The notes below the pieces were generated by a model, which was not told where the DNA came from, searched no databases, and saw nothing but the letters and a program-made list of their open reading frames with translations. A stretch of DNA of 49,167 nt from an uncultured Pseudomonadota bacterium. GTDB lineage: Bacteria; Pseudomonadota; Gammaproteobacteria; Steroidobacterales; Steroidobacteraceae. Of this stretch, positions 34,354-41,834 are shown in pieces. Position numbers and translations under genes: made by a program. The DNA lies in NCBI GenBank assembly GCA_903832085.1, contig CAIKZZ010000048.1, positions 1-49,167 on the forward strand, read 5' to 3'. Numbering within the stretch: the first letter of the stretch is position 1; each line of letters begins with the position of its first letter.

Positions 34354-35117
34354 AAGACACTAACCAAACATTATTAGAAATTGTTCATAACATCACCGTA
34401 TCTCATCCCGAATTGCGTCCGACACTTGAGCAAATGATCTTTAAGGAACAAAACAAAAATTTATTTGATGCGAACCTTCTTTTAAGTCTAAATGAGCCAC
34501 TCCTAAAAAAATCGAAGTCTCAACTAAGGCAAGATATATTTGTTCTTTCTGAACTCAACTACAAGAGGAATGGATACTTTATTGAATTTGGTGCGACTAA
34601 CGGCATTGATCTGAGCAATACATACCTACTCGAAACAGAATACGGCTGGAGCGGAATATTGGCGGAGCCAGCAAAAATTTGGCACGCTGACTTAGACAAA
34701 AATCGAAAAGCACAAATTGATAAACGCTGTGTGTGGAAGCACACAGGCGAGTCTTTGTTCTTTAACGAAACAAATTACGCTGAACTATCGACAATAGATT
34801 CGCTTAGTTCAAGCGATTATCACGCAAAGGCGAGAGAGGGCGGAAAGAAATATTCAGTTCAAACTATTTCCTTGGTAGATTTGCTGAGCGAGTATCAAGC
34901 TCCAGAAGAGATTGACTATCTTTCAATTGACACAGAAGGTAGTGAGTTTGACATCCTTGAAAACTTTGATTTTCAGAGATATAAATTCAAAATCATTACT
35001 TGCGAGCATAACTATTCACCAATGCGTGAAAAACTAAATTCACTTTTCCAAAAAAATGGATATCGAAAAAAATACGAACAGATTTCCCAATTCGATGATT
35101 GGTGGGTTCGTGATTAA
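34350..35117 (+). CDS. FkbM-family SAM-dependent methyltransferase
   Basis: The 255-residue protein shows the FkbM layout: 'QLRQDIFVLSELNYKRNGYF', 'IEFGATNGIDLSNTYLLE' (SAM motif I variant), 'GILAEPAKIW' (acidic residue of strand 2) and 'IDYLSIDTEGSEFDILENFD' followed by 'ITCEHNY'. Such enzymes methylate sugar or other hydroxyls of surface glycans and secondary products. The gene is much richer in A/T than its neighbours and starts 4 bases before the integrase stump ends, so it is likely cargo of the decayed island. Target unknown. Confidence 0.82.
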   Translation: MKDTNQTLLEIVHNITVSHPELRPTLEQMIFKEQNKNLFDANLLLSLNEPLLKKSKSQLRQDIFVLSELNYKRNGYFIEFGATNGIDLSNTYLLETEYGWSGILAEPAKIWHADLDKNRKAQIDKRCVWKHTGESLFFNETNYAELSTIDSLSSSDYHAKAREGGKKYSVQTISLVDLLSEYQAPEEIDYLSIDTEGSEFDILENFDFQRYKFKIITCEHNYSPMREKLNSLFQKNGYRKKYEQISQFDDWWVRD

Positions 35118-35296
35118 GTTGTGAGTTTAAAAAAAATCTCTAATTTAGACCTTGTCAGAAGAAGTAGCAGCTATAAAGAAAAAATAGTTGGGCTTGGAAG
35201 AGTAAAATAATTAATATCGTTTATCTGATAAATGCGAGCGGTAATTGAATATTCAGAAATTAAAATAAGTGTATTAAAAAGACAAGAAAGCGATAT

Positions 35297-35320
35297 TGAC
35301 CGGCCTGCATTAACTGATCC
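35297..35320 (+). repeat. Right-end inverted repeat of an IS3-family remnant
   Basis: This 24-base sequence begins TGACCGGCCTGC and matches the reverse complement of 35737-35760 at 21 of 24 positions. It lies 14 bases beyond the stop codon of the OrfB fragment, where the right end of an IS3 element belongs. First and last bases fit the TG...CA rule of IS3 ends. Confidence 0.65.
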
Positions 35321-35334
35321 AGTTCTGATGTCTG

Positions 35335-35604
35335 TTATGCAACATCCCGAGTCTCTCCGATTATCTTCCTAACCGTCAAATCAGCCACAGTCGTCTCCGG
35401 TGCCGGCGGCCGGTAGCCGAGCGCGCTGTGGGGCCGGATCCGGTTGTAGTGGCAGCGCCAGTGTTCGGTGATGACCTGAGCTTCCTTGAGCGTATAAAAG
35501 ATCTCGCCATCCAGGAGTTCATTTCTCAGGTTGCCGTTAAAGCTCTCGCAGTAGCCGTTTTCCCAAGGGCTCCCCGGCACGATGTAGGCCGTCTTCGTGC
35601 CCAC
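35335..35604 (-). pseudogene. IS3-family transposase OrfB, C-terminal remnant
   Basis: The 89 residues are the end of the rve integrase core: 'PGSPWENGYCESFNGNLRNE' carries the catalytic Glu of the DDE triad, followed by 'RCHYNRIRPHSALGYRPPAP', the hallmark of IS3 OrfB. Both Asp residues and OrfA are missing. The reading frame breaks near 35605. It is inactive. Confidence 0.9.
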
Positions 35605-35918
35605 TCGGCTGAGCTATCTGCAGGGCACATGTTTCCATGCTTGATGGATTTTTTCGTCGCTTAAGAAACGATGTATTTAAATTGAGTCGACCTTAAGCGT
35701 CTGTATCTTGTCGAGTTGACCTGCCAGCTGTTTCCCGGACCAGTTAAAGCAGGTCGGTCATCGATCTCAATTGACCGCGACGGCATTTTGACCACCGTAA
35801 ATTTTCCCAGAGCGGTACATTTCTTGACCAGAAACATCGCGAGTTGTATCCATTGCGCTTGTGGGTGGTGTCTTGGTAGCGGAGACAATCTCTAAGCGTC
35901 TTTGCGATAGAATGCTTA
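35605..35918. other. Non-coding gap between IS remnant and acetyltransferase gene
   Basis: No gene is convincing here. Short open frames on the reverse strand lack ribosome sites and family similarity. The only recognisable element is the 44-bp IS-end sequence at 35717-35760. The bases just before 35919 should hold the acetyltransferase promoter, which I cannot place. Confidence 0.6.
35717..35760 (+). mobile_element. 44-bp mini-remnant bearing both ends of an IS3-family element
   Basis: The left 34 bases match the start of the IS at 49027 with 3 mismatches. The right 24 bases, read inward on the reverse strand, match the OrfB-side end at 35297 with 3 mismatches. The two ends overlap at GGACCAG, as expected from a deletion between short homologies. 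It begins TGACC and ends GGTCA. No clear target duplication flanks it. Confidence 0.6.
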
Positions 35919-36419
35919 ATGAAAAATAATTCCACAGAGACTCAGAGTGCGGCTGCGCGCTGGAATTTGGATCTAGCGGCCGTTCTGCGTCTCAATGCTA
36001 CTGAAGAAGTAGCTACGTCATACTTGGATCTCGCAAAGCTTGAGTACTTACTTGAGCAAGCTTTTTATGTTTGTAGCATCGGTCGTGGTGAGGCAGCCTT
36101 CTTGCTCGCCTTTGATGAAACCGCTGATTATAAAAACCCGAATTTCCAATGGTTTCGGGAGCGACTGTCTCGCTTCGTATACATTGATAGAGTGGTTGTG
36201 GCAGCACCGCGGCGGGGCCAAGGTTTAGGTAGAAAGCTGTATTCTGATCTTGCGACTGCTATGAGTATTTCAGACCGGCGTGTGCTTACCTGTGAAGTGA
36301 ACTTTGACCCACCCAATCCTGTGTCAGATGCGTTCCACGCCGCGCTTGGTTTTCGCGAACTTGGTCGTGGTTCGCCAGTGGTCGGGAAAACAGTCCGTTA
36401 TCTCATTTGCGACTTGTAG
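35919..36419 (+). CDS. GNAT-family N-acetyltransferase
   Basis: The 166-residue protein has 'VYIDRVVVAAPRRGQGLGRKLYSDL', where 'RRGQGLG' is the acetyl-CoA pyrophosphate loop (R/QxxGxG/A), followed by 'LTCEVNFDPPNPVSDAFHAALGF', the usual motif B. 'GEAAFLLAFDETADYKNPNF' resembles the predicted GNAT group of about 165 residues often labelled YkwB-like. Substrate unknown. GC content returns to the typical level here, so the gene is probably outside the AT-rich insertion. Confidence 0.82.
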   Translation: MKNNSTETQSAAARWNLDLAAVLRLNATEEVATSYLDLAKLEYLLEQAFYVCSIGRGEAAFLLAFDETADYKNPNFQWFRERLSRFVYIDRVVVAAPRRGQGLGRKLYSDLATAMSISDRRVLTCEVNFDPPNPVSDAFHAALGFRELGRGSPVVGKTVRYLICDL

Positions 36420-36478
36420 CGATGTAATCGTGAGCAATAGTTGAATTTGCGTGCACTTCTTTTAACGGAGGGTTGTGC

Positions 36479-37021
36479 TCAGCTCGAGGATTCGTGTGGC
36501 GCGTCAGTTGGCTCCGATGGCAAGTTCCATGCGACTACCATTACGGGTAACGCGGCCATGCACATGACGTATGAAAGAATCAGCCCCGTCGGGACCTGGA
36601 ATAGAGTCGTGGTTTTAGCATTGGCAATGCTGATCCCGGCAAAGAAGTAGATGACGCTCAAGCAGGCTAGCCACCTATACGCGACCGTATAGGCTGCATC
36701 GCGTATTGCAATCTGTCTCTCGTCAAGTAGTTCATTGGGCGCATCGGAAATGTGGCGTACCCCTTTCCTGAGATTCGTGTAAAACACTAGCGACGCTACA
36801 AGTAAAATGACTTCTAGATATGAGCGCAGCTTTGTGTCCACAACAAAAATCAGAAGTGCTAATGCAATGATTGTAATAATGGCTGCGACCACTAATGTGC
36901 GGCGTGTTGGCTGATTCCAAAGGGGGCTAGGGCGGGTATCGCTCAGGCTACGGATGACTTCAGTACGCGTGACTCCCTCAAACCAATAAAACGTCTTTGG
37001 GTTTACTGTCTTGCATGTCAC
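36479..37021 (-). CDS. Four-helix membrane protein paired with an XRE regulator
   Basis: The 180-residue protein has four predicted membrane segments: about 43-62 ('LVVAAIITIIALALLIFVV'), 69-87, 118-136 ('WLACLSVIYFFAGISIANA') and 148-167. The loop before the third contains 'LLDERQIAIRDAAYTVAYRW', a 'DERQ' motif seen in DUF2178-like proteins that commonly follow small XRE regulators. It starts in the last 4 bases of the regulator gene (ATGA overlap), so it is translationally coupled. Function unknown; I do not see catalytic motifs. Confidence 0.75.
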   Translation of the reverse strand: MTCKTVNPKTFYWFEGVTRTEVIRSLSDTRPSPLWNQPTRRTLVVAAIITIIALALLIFVVDTKLRSYLEVILLVASLVFYTNLRKGVRHISDAPNELLDERQIAIRDAAYTVAYRWLACLSVIYFFAGISIANAKTTTLFQVPTGLILSYVMCMAALPVMVVAWNLPSEPTDAPHESSS

Positions 37022-37266
37022 CCTCCCTTCTTGAACGGTTTGACTGAAAAAAGCTCTTCCGTTTGTGTGTTTAAAGTGGCTGAGATTCGTAATGCGAGGA
37101 GCAAGCTCGGGCTGTATTCACCCCGCTCCAGATAGCCTATGGTCTGGTAATGCACCCCAACGGCATCAGCCAGTTGCTGCCGTGACAGGCCATGCGCCGA
37201 TCGAACGGCCTCCACTCGATTGTGTACTGGATTTTCTTTATTACGACTCACGTTTTTAGCATACAT
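37018..37266 (-). CDS. XRE-family HTH transcriptional regulator
   Basis: The 82-residue protein is almost entirely a lambda-repressor-like HTH: 'RVEAVRSAHGLSRQQLADAV', 'GVHYQTIGYLERGEYSPSLL' and 'LALRISATLNTQTEELFSV'. This is the YozG/SinR-like small regulator type. Start ATG 37266 lies inside a perfect palindrome, and the predicted transcript leader is about 13 bases without a Shine-Dalgarno site, so translation may be near-leaderless. It is expected to repress its own promoter and the membrane protein gene. Confidence 0.85.
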   Translation of the reverse strand: MYAKNVSRNKENPVHNRVEAVRSAHGLSRQQLADAVGVHYQTIGYLERGEYSPSLLLALRISATLNTQTEELFSVKPFKKGG

Positions 37267-37313
37267 ACGACATAGTATGTATGCAACTATATTTGTTGAT
37301 GGCTGTAGTACAA
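37259..37313 (-). promoter_or_regulatory. Promoter and palindromic operator of the XRE/membrane operon
   Basis: Reading the reverse strand: -35 TTGTAC (37313-37308), 16-base spacer, -10 TATAGT (37291-37286), then a perfect 10-bp inverted repeat GCATACATAC-N6-GTATGTATGC (37284-37259). The repeat covers the expected start site (about 37279) and the ATG of the regulator (37266-37264). This fits autorepression by the encoded XRE dimer. Confidence 0.72.
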
Positions 37314-37436
37314 ATTGGTCGACTGATTTAATACGATGTGCTCACCATCATTTAGAGCCTGCCGAGTGTAAATTATTTGGTGTAATGAGTTATTCTGTCC
37401 GCTGATATAGCGCTCGATTTCTACGGGGTATTAGTT

Positions 37437-38207
37437 ATGCATAAAGTTATGATCTCGCTGTGTGTCCTCATTTGCGCAACAGTGTTTGCAGGCTGTAGCC
37501 ATCGAGAGAAAATACATGGTGTAGCCGATTTGCAAGGCAAAGTGTTCGCGGTTCCGACGGGTACTGTGGCGGACAAGCTGCTTTTAACGAAATATCCTAC
37601 GGCGAAATTTGCCTATTACAATTCGGTGCTTGATGCGGCTCTTGCCGTTAAAGCGCATAAAGCTGATGCAGCAGGGTACGACGAGCCAATTCTGCGAAAC
37701 ATCGCTGGGAAAAATCCAGGCTTGCACGTGCTGTCGGATCCCATAACGATCGATGATTACGGATTTGCGGTCCGATTAACGGACACTGAGCTTAAAGATG
37801 CAATTGACGCTGTGGTTGCCGAGCTTCAAGCAAATGGTGGCTACGACGCCATGTTACACCGATGGTTGCCGGCAACTGGTGCGCCGGCAGCGATGCCCAC
37901 AATCGAGAGTGGTACGGGAGCCGTGCTGCACTTCGGTACCGCTGCTATAACTGAGCCCTTCTCTTTCGTTGATGGCTCCCAGCAGGTGGTCGGGCTTGAT
38001 GTGGAAATCGCACGATTAGTCGCAAAGAGACTCAATCGGAAGCTTGAAGTAATGAACATGGATTTTGGAGCCATGATTCCGGCGTTAATTGCAGGCAAGG
38101 TGGATATGATTGGTGCCTGTATAACGATTACACCGGAACGTGCTACAAAAGTCCTGTTTTCTAAACCTTATTATAGGGGCGGAATTTCAGTACTAGTCGC
38201 AGACTGA
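37437..38207 (+). CDS. Lipoprotein with a circularly permuted class-3 solute-binding domain
   Basis: The 256-residue lipoprotein has lipobox 'VFAGC' (Cys20). Residues about 27-142 match the second half of SBP_bac_3 proteins: 'VADLQGKVFAVPTGTVADKL', 'DAAGYDEPILRNI', 'DYGFAVRLTDTELKDAI' and a 'G.Y..ML.RWLP' end. Residues about 162-256 match the first half: 'FGTAAITEPFSFVDG', 'VVGLDVEIARLVAKRLNRKL', 'IPALIAGKVDMIGACITITP', and it stops right after 'FSKPYYRGGISVLVAD', the normal hinge. The halves are thus in swapped order. It should bind an amino acid or similar polar ligand; no permease gene is adjacent. Confidence 0.8.
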   Translation: MHKVMISLCVLICATVFAGCSHREKIHGVADLQGKVFAVPTGTVADKLLLTKYPTAKFAYYNSVLDAALAVKAHKADAAGYDEPILRNIAGKNPGLHVLSDPITIDDYGFAVRLTDTELKDAIDAVVAELQANGGYDAMLHRWLPATGAPAAMPTIESGTGAVLHFGTAAITEPFSFVDGSQQVVGLDVEIARLVAKRLNRKLEVMNMDFGAMIPALIAGKVDMIGACITITPERATKVLFSKPYYRGGISVLVAD

Positions 38208-38621
38208 GTTACGGAGGCTCCAAACAAGGCGCTAGGCTTAGCGAGCGTCACAAGTCTTTGCGATAGATAAAGATCAACTACTGCCGGGTCACAAGCGATT
38301 CGGCAGCGTTGGTTCCATAGCCGTAATTCGCCCGTCCGGGCGCGCGCGCTATACGGCCTAAACATGAGCCTCAAAAGAGTCGGCGTTTGCCAGTGATGGA
38401 TGCCTAGGTAGACGTGACGTTGTTGATGGCATGCTCCGCTTACGTCCTCGAGCCGATGGCGAAGTGTGCGTTTCTCCAAGCTATCCTACTGAAAATGTTA
38501 GCAATATTATCCAGACTCGCGGCGGTGCCACGTCCCGTTTTAGCTTATGAGCACCGCGTCACTCCATCACGGTTTTCCCGTAGGATGGGGGTCCTTTGTT
38601 TCATGTGATCGGAGTAGGTTC
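38208..38621. other. Non-coding gap upstream of the Asp-box protein genes
   Basis: No convincing gene on either strand. It must hold the promoter of the 38622-45038 pair. A GC-rich inverted sequence (GCCCGTCCGGGC, about 38327-38338) is present, but no T run follows it. I could not identify a confident -35/-10 pair. Confidence 0.6.
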
Positions 38622-41600
38622 ATGCGGCATTCCAGCAAGTTGGTCATAGGGCTTTTAGCGTTTTTCGCGCTCGTGCCATTGGCAAGCGTCGTCGCGGATG
38701 TAAATCCCATAGTTCTAAATGGAATGAAATGGCGCCAAATTGGTCCGTTTCGCGGCGGCCGAGTCCTCGCGGTGACGGGGGTCAGCGGAGACTCTGCAAC
38801 TTGGTATTTCGGTGGTGCAGCAGGTGGTGTTTGGAAAAGCACGGATGCCGGCAATAACTGGAAACCCATTTTTGACGAACAAAAAATCGCGTCTGTGGGC
38901 GCAATGGCGGTTGCTGAGTCTGATCACAACGTTTTATATGTGGGTACGGGCGAGGCCTGTACGCGCGGCAATATCACGTTTGGTGACGGTGTTTACCGTT
39001 CGATTGATGCGGGACGCACATGGAAGAATGTCGGACTACGCGATACCCGACAAATTGGCGCCGTGATCGTTCATCCTAGCAACCCGGACGTTGTATTGGT
39101 TGCAGCGCTGGGGCACGCGTTTGGACCAAATACAGAGCGTGGTGTGTTTCGTACAGCAGATGGCGGTCGCACTTGGACTCGCGTGCTGTACAAGGATCAA
39201 GATACAGGTGCGATTGATGTGGTGTTTGATCCGACCAATCCAAACATTGTGTATGCATCGCTTTGGCAGATGCGTCGACAGCCCTGGTACTTCTCAAGTG
39301 GCGGATCTGGATCGGGTTTATATAAGTCCACTGATGGTGGCATTACATGGTCTCAGCTACAGGGACATGGGTTGCCTGAAGGAATGCTAGGGCGCATTGG
39401 GATATCAGTTGCTGGCGGCGGTACGGACCGAGTCTATGCCATGATTGAGGCAGATGAGGGTGGGCTTTTTCGCTCCGACGATGGCGGTAGTTCGTGGACG
39501 CGGGTTAATGCAGATCATCGCTTTCGGCAGCGTGCGTGGTACTACAGCCATGTCTTTGCCGATCCTGTGTTGCCGGATATCGTCTATGTTATGAATACAG
39601 GCGCATATCGTTCAGCAGATGGTGGCAAGACGTTTGATCTGATGCCGGCGCCGCATGGGGATCACCACGCCTTATGGATCGACCCTAAAGACACTCGCCA
39701 TCTTATTGAAGGGAGTGATGGCGGGACTAGCATTTCGGTTGACAGTGGTAAAACGTGGACGCAACCATATAATCAGCCGACAGCTCAGTTTTATCATGTG
39801 GCGGTAGATAACCATTTTCCGTATCGCGTGTATGGTGCTCAGCAGGACAACTCCACGATAGCGATTGCCAGCCGTGATGACAGTGGGGTCATCGGTCGTC
39901 AAAATTGGTACGAAGTTGGTGGTGGCGAGAGTGGCTACATCGCGCCTGATCCGCGCGATCCAGAAATTGTCTACGCTAATTCTGATAGCGGTCAAATGAC
40001 TCGCTATGATCATCGCACGAATAACCTGCGGGATATTTCAGTGTACCCGCTTGATACATCGGGAAATGGCGCTGCTGATCTTAAGTACCGCTTGCAGTGG
40101 ACTGCGCCATTGCTCGTATCGCCACATGACTCTAAGGTTTTGTATACCGCAGCTCAGTACGTTCTTAAGAGCGGTGATGAGGGTCGTACTTGGAAAGAAA
40201 TCAGCTCAGACCTGACGCGCAACGATAAAAGCAAACAACGCCCCTCAGGTGGCCCTATTACGCTGGATATTACGAGTGTTGAGTACTACGACACGATTTT
40301 TACCCTAGCGGAATCGAACTTACAGCAGGGCTTACTTTGGGCGGGGACCGATGACGGGTTAATTCACGTGACGCGCGACGGTGGCGCTACCTGGGCCAAT
40401 GTAACGCCTAAGGATATGCCACAGTGGAGCATGGTCAGTCTCATCGAGGCGTCACCCCATGACACAGCCTCTGCGTATGCAGCAATTGATCGTCATAAAC
40501 TTGATGATTTGAAACCATTGATCTACCGCACTCATGACTATGGAAAGACTTGGACACGCATCACAACTGGAATTCCTGAAGGCGCGTTTGTACGCAGTGT
40601 GCGTGAAGATACGATTGTTAAAGGGCTGTTGTACGCGGGCACCGAGCTTGGCGTATATGTTTCAATTGACGATGGCGGGCATTGGCAGCCCTTGCAATTA
40701 AACCTACCGACAGTGCCAATTCATGATCTTGCGATCAAGAATGGTGACTTAGTTGCAGCGACGCATGGACGCTCATTCTGGATACTCGACGATGTATCGC
40801 CGCTGCGGCAGATGGCTGCTGGAGTCGATCTGAAGGGATTTCATCTATTTAGCCCAGCAACGGCACTGCGCTTACATTATCCAATGCAGGTCGAGCGTCG
40901 CTTGCCGGTCGGTGACAATCCGCCAGCTGGGGCGGTCATCGATTATTACTTAGCGACAAAGCCTGCGGCAGGTGAAGAAGTGACACTTGAGGTGCTCGGG
41001 GCTGATGGTAAGAGTGTGCGACGGTTAACAAATTTACGTCCACACGACGTCATTGAGCAGCCACAAGAATGGACTGATAGGGAAAAGATGGATGACGTCT
41101 TACCCGATGTCGCTGGAGCAAATCGTTTTGTATGGGATCTGCGTAGCGAAAGTCCCGCGCAGATTCCAGGCGCTTTTTATTCTGATGATGGACCCCGCGG
41201 ACCTTTAGTTAATCCCGGGCAGTATCAATTGCGGCTTACCGTTGGCGGCAAAGCGCAGACAGTACCGCTGGAGGTTGTGCTCGATCCGCGCTTAACCGGG
41301 CAAGTAACCGAGCAGGACTTGAGCGCGTTGCATGACTTGTCAACACGTACACGGGACGATATTGATCGCTTACATCATGCGGTCAATCAGTTGCGTGAAA
41401 CGCGCTCCCGTTTAGAAACGATTAGGAAGTGGTCAGGCGATACGCCTACTACGCAGCCGACACGTGTGGCGATTGATGCACTACTTGCAAAAATGGCGCC
41501 TGTTGAAGGGCGGCTGGTGCAGATCAAGATGACAGCGTCTGAGGACAACTTACGATATCCAAACATGCTAAACGAGCAGTACGATACGTTTTGGCAAACG

Positions 41601-41783
41601 ATCGACGGTGGCGATTTTAGCCCTACAGCACCGCAACGCGATGTTTACGATTATTTGCATTCCGAACTCAGTGCGACGCTCTTAAAATGGAATTCAATCT
41701 TGCTGACAGACCTGCCAGCGATGGAAGAGTTCTTACGCAGTCATGGTGTGCCCTCAGTGAATGTGCCGAGCAGCGTACTCTGA
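38622..41783 (+). CDS. Secreted Asp-box (sortilin/VPS10-like) beta-propeller protein, copy 1
   Basis: From ATG 38622 the 1,053-residue precursor has a signal peptide ending 'ASVVADV'. The first ~720 residues carry about eleven Asp-box repeats of the SxDxGxTW type, for example 'GVWKSTDAGNNW', 'GVYRSIDAGRTW', 'GVFRTADGGRTW', 'GLYKSTDGGITW' and 'IYRTHDYGKTW', as in sortilin/BNR ten-bladed propellers. 'ATHGRSFWILDD' closes the propeller. A beta domain (about 765-905) and a helical end ('DLSTRTRDDIDRLHHAVNQL') follow. Members are annotated as glycosyl hydrolase or VPS10-like without assays. Copy 2 follows after 51 bases. Confidence 0.85.
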   Translation: MRHSSKLVIGLLAFFALVPLASVVADVNPIVLNGMKWRQIGPFRGGRVLAVTGVSGDSATWYFGGAAGGVWKSTDAGNNWKPIFDEQKIASVGAMAVAESDHNVLYVGTGEACTRGNITFGDGVYRSIDAGRTWKNVGLRDTRQIGAVIVHPSNPDVVLVAALGHAFGPNTERGVFRTADGGRTWTRVLYKDQDTGAIDVVFDPTNPNIVYASLWQMRRQPWYFSSGGSGSGLYKSTDGGITWSQLQGHGLPEGMLGRIGISVAGGGTDRVYAMIEADEGGLFRSDDGGSSWTRVNADHRFRQRAWYYSHVFADPVLPDIVYVMNTGAYRSADGGKTFDLMPAPHGDHHALWIDPKDTRHLIEGSDGGTSISVDSGKTWTQPYNQPTAQFYHVAVDNHFPYRVYGAQQDNSTIAIASRDDSGVIGRQNWYEVGGGESGYIAPDPRDPEIVYANSDSGQMTRYDHRTNNLRDISVYPLDTSGNGAADLKYRLQWTAPLLVSPHDSKVLYTAAQYVLKSGDEGRTWKEISSDLTRNDKSKQRPSGGPITLDITSVEYYDTIFTLAESNLQQGLLWAGTDDGLIHVTRDGGATWANVTPKDMPQWSMVSLIEASPHDTASAYAAIDRHKLDDLKPLIYRTHDYGKTWTRITTGIPEGAFVRSVREDTIVKGLLYAGTELGVYVSIDDGGHWQPLQLNLPTVPIHDLAIKNGDLVAATHGRSFWILDDVSPLRQMAAGVDLKGFHLFSPATALRLHYPMQVERRLPVGDNPPAGAVIDYYLATKPAAGEEVTLEVLGADGKSVRRLTNLRPHDVIEQPQEWTDREKMDDVLPDVAGANRFVWDLRSESPAQIPGAFYSDDGPRGPLVNPGQYQLRLTVGGKAQTVPLEVVLDPRLTGQVTEQDLSALHDLSTRTRDDIDRLHHAVNQLRETRSRLETIRKWSGDTPTTQPTRVAIDALLAKMAPVEGRLVQIKMTASEDNLRYPNMLNEQYDTFWQTIDGGDFSPTAPQRDVYDYLHSELSATLLKWNSILLTDLPAMEEFLRSHGVPSVNVPSSVL

Positions 41784-41834
41784 TGGGGTTATTACATGAC
41801 CGGGTCCCCGTGTCGCTGCTAGATGGAGTGTGAG

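Noticed and set aside
35661-35888. 75-codon reverse-strand frame in the IS remnant gap
   Set aside because: Its sequence runs through the 44-bp IS-end and has no ribosome site or recognisable domain.
38251-38266. 14-base match GTCTTTGCGATAGA between 38253 and 35900
   Set aside because: It is short, has no inverted or flanking structure at either place and could occur by chance; no element boundary coincides with it.
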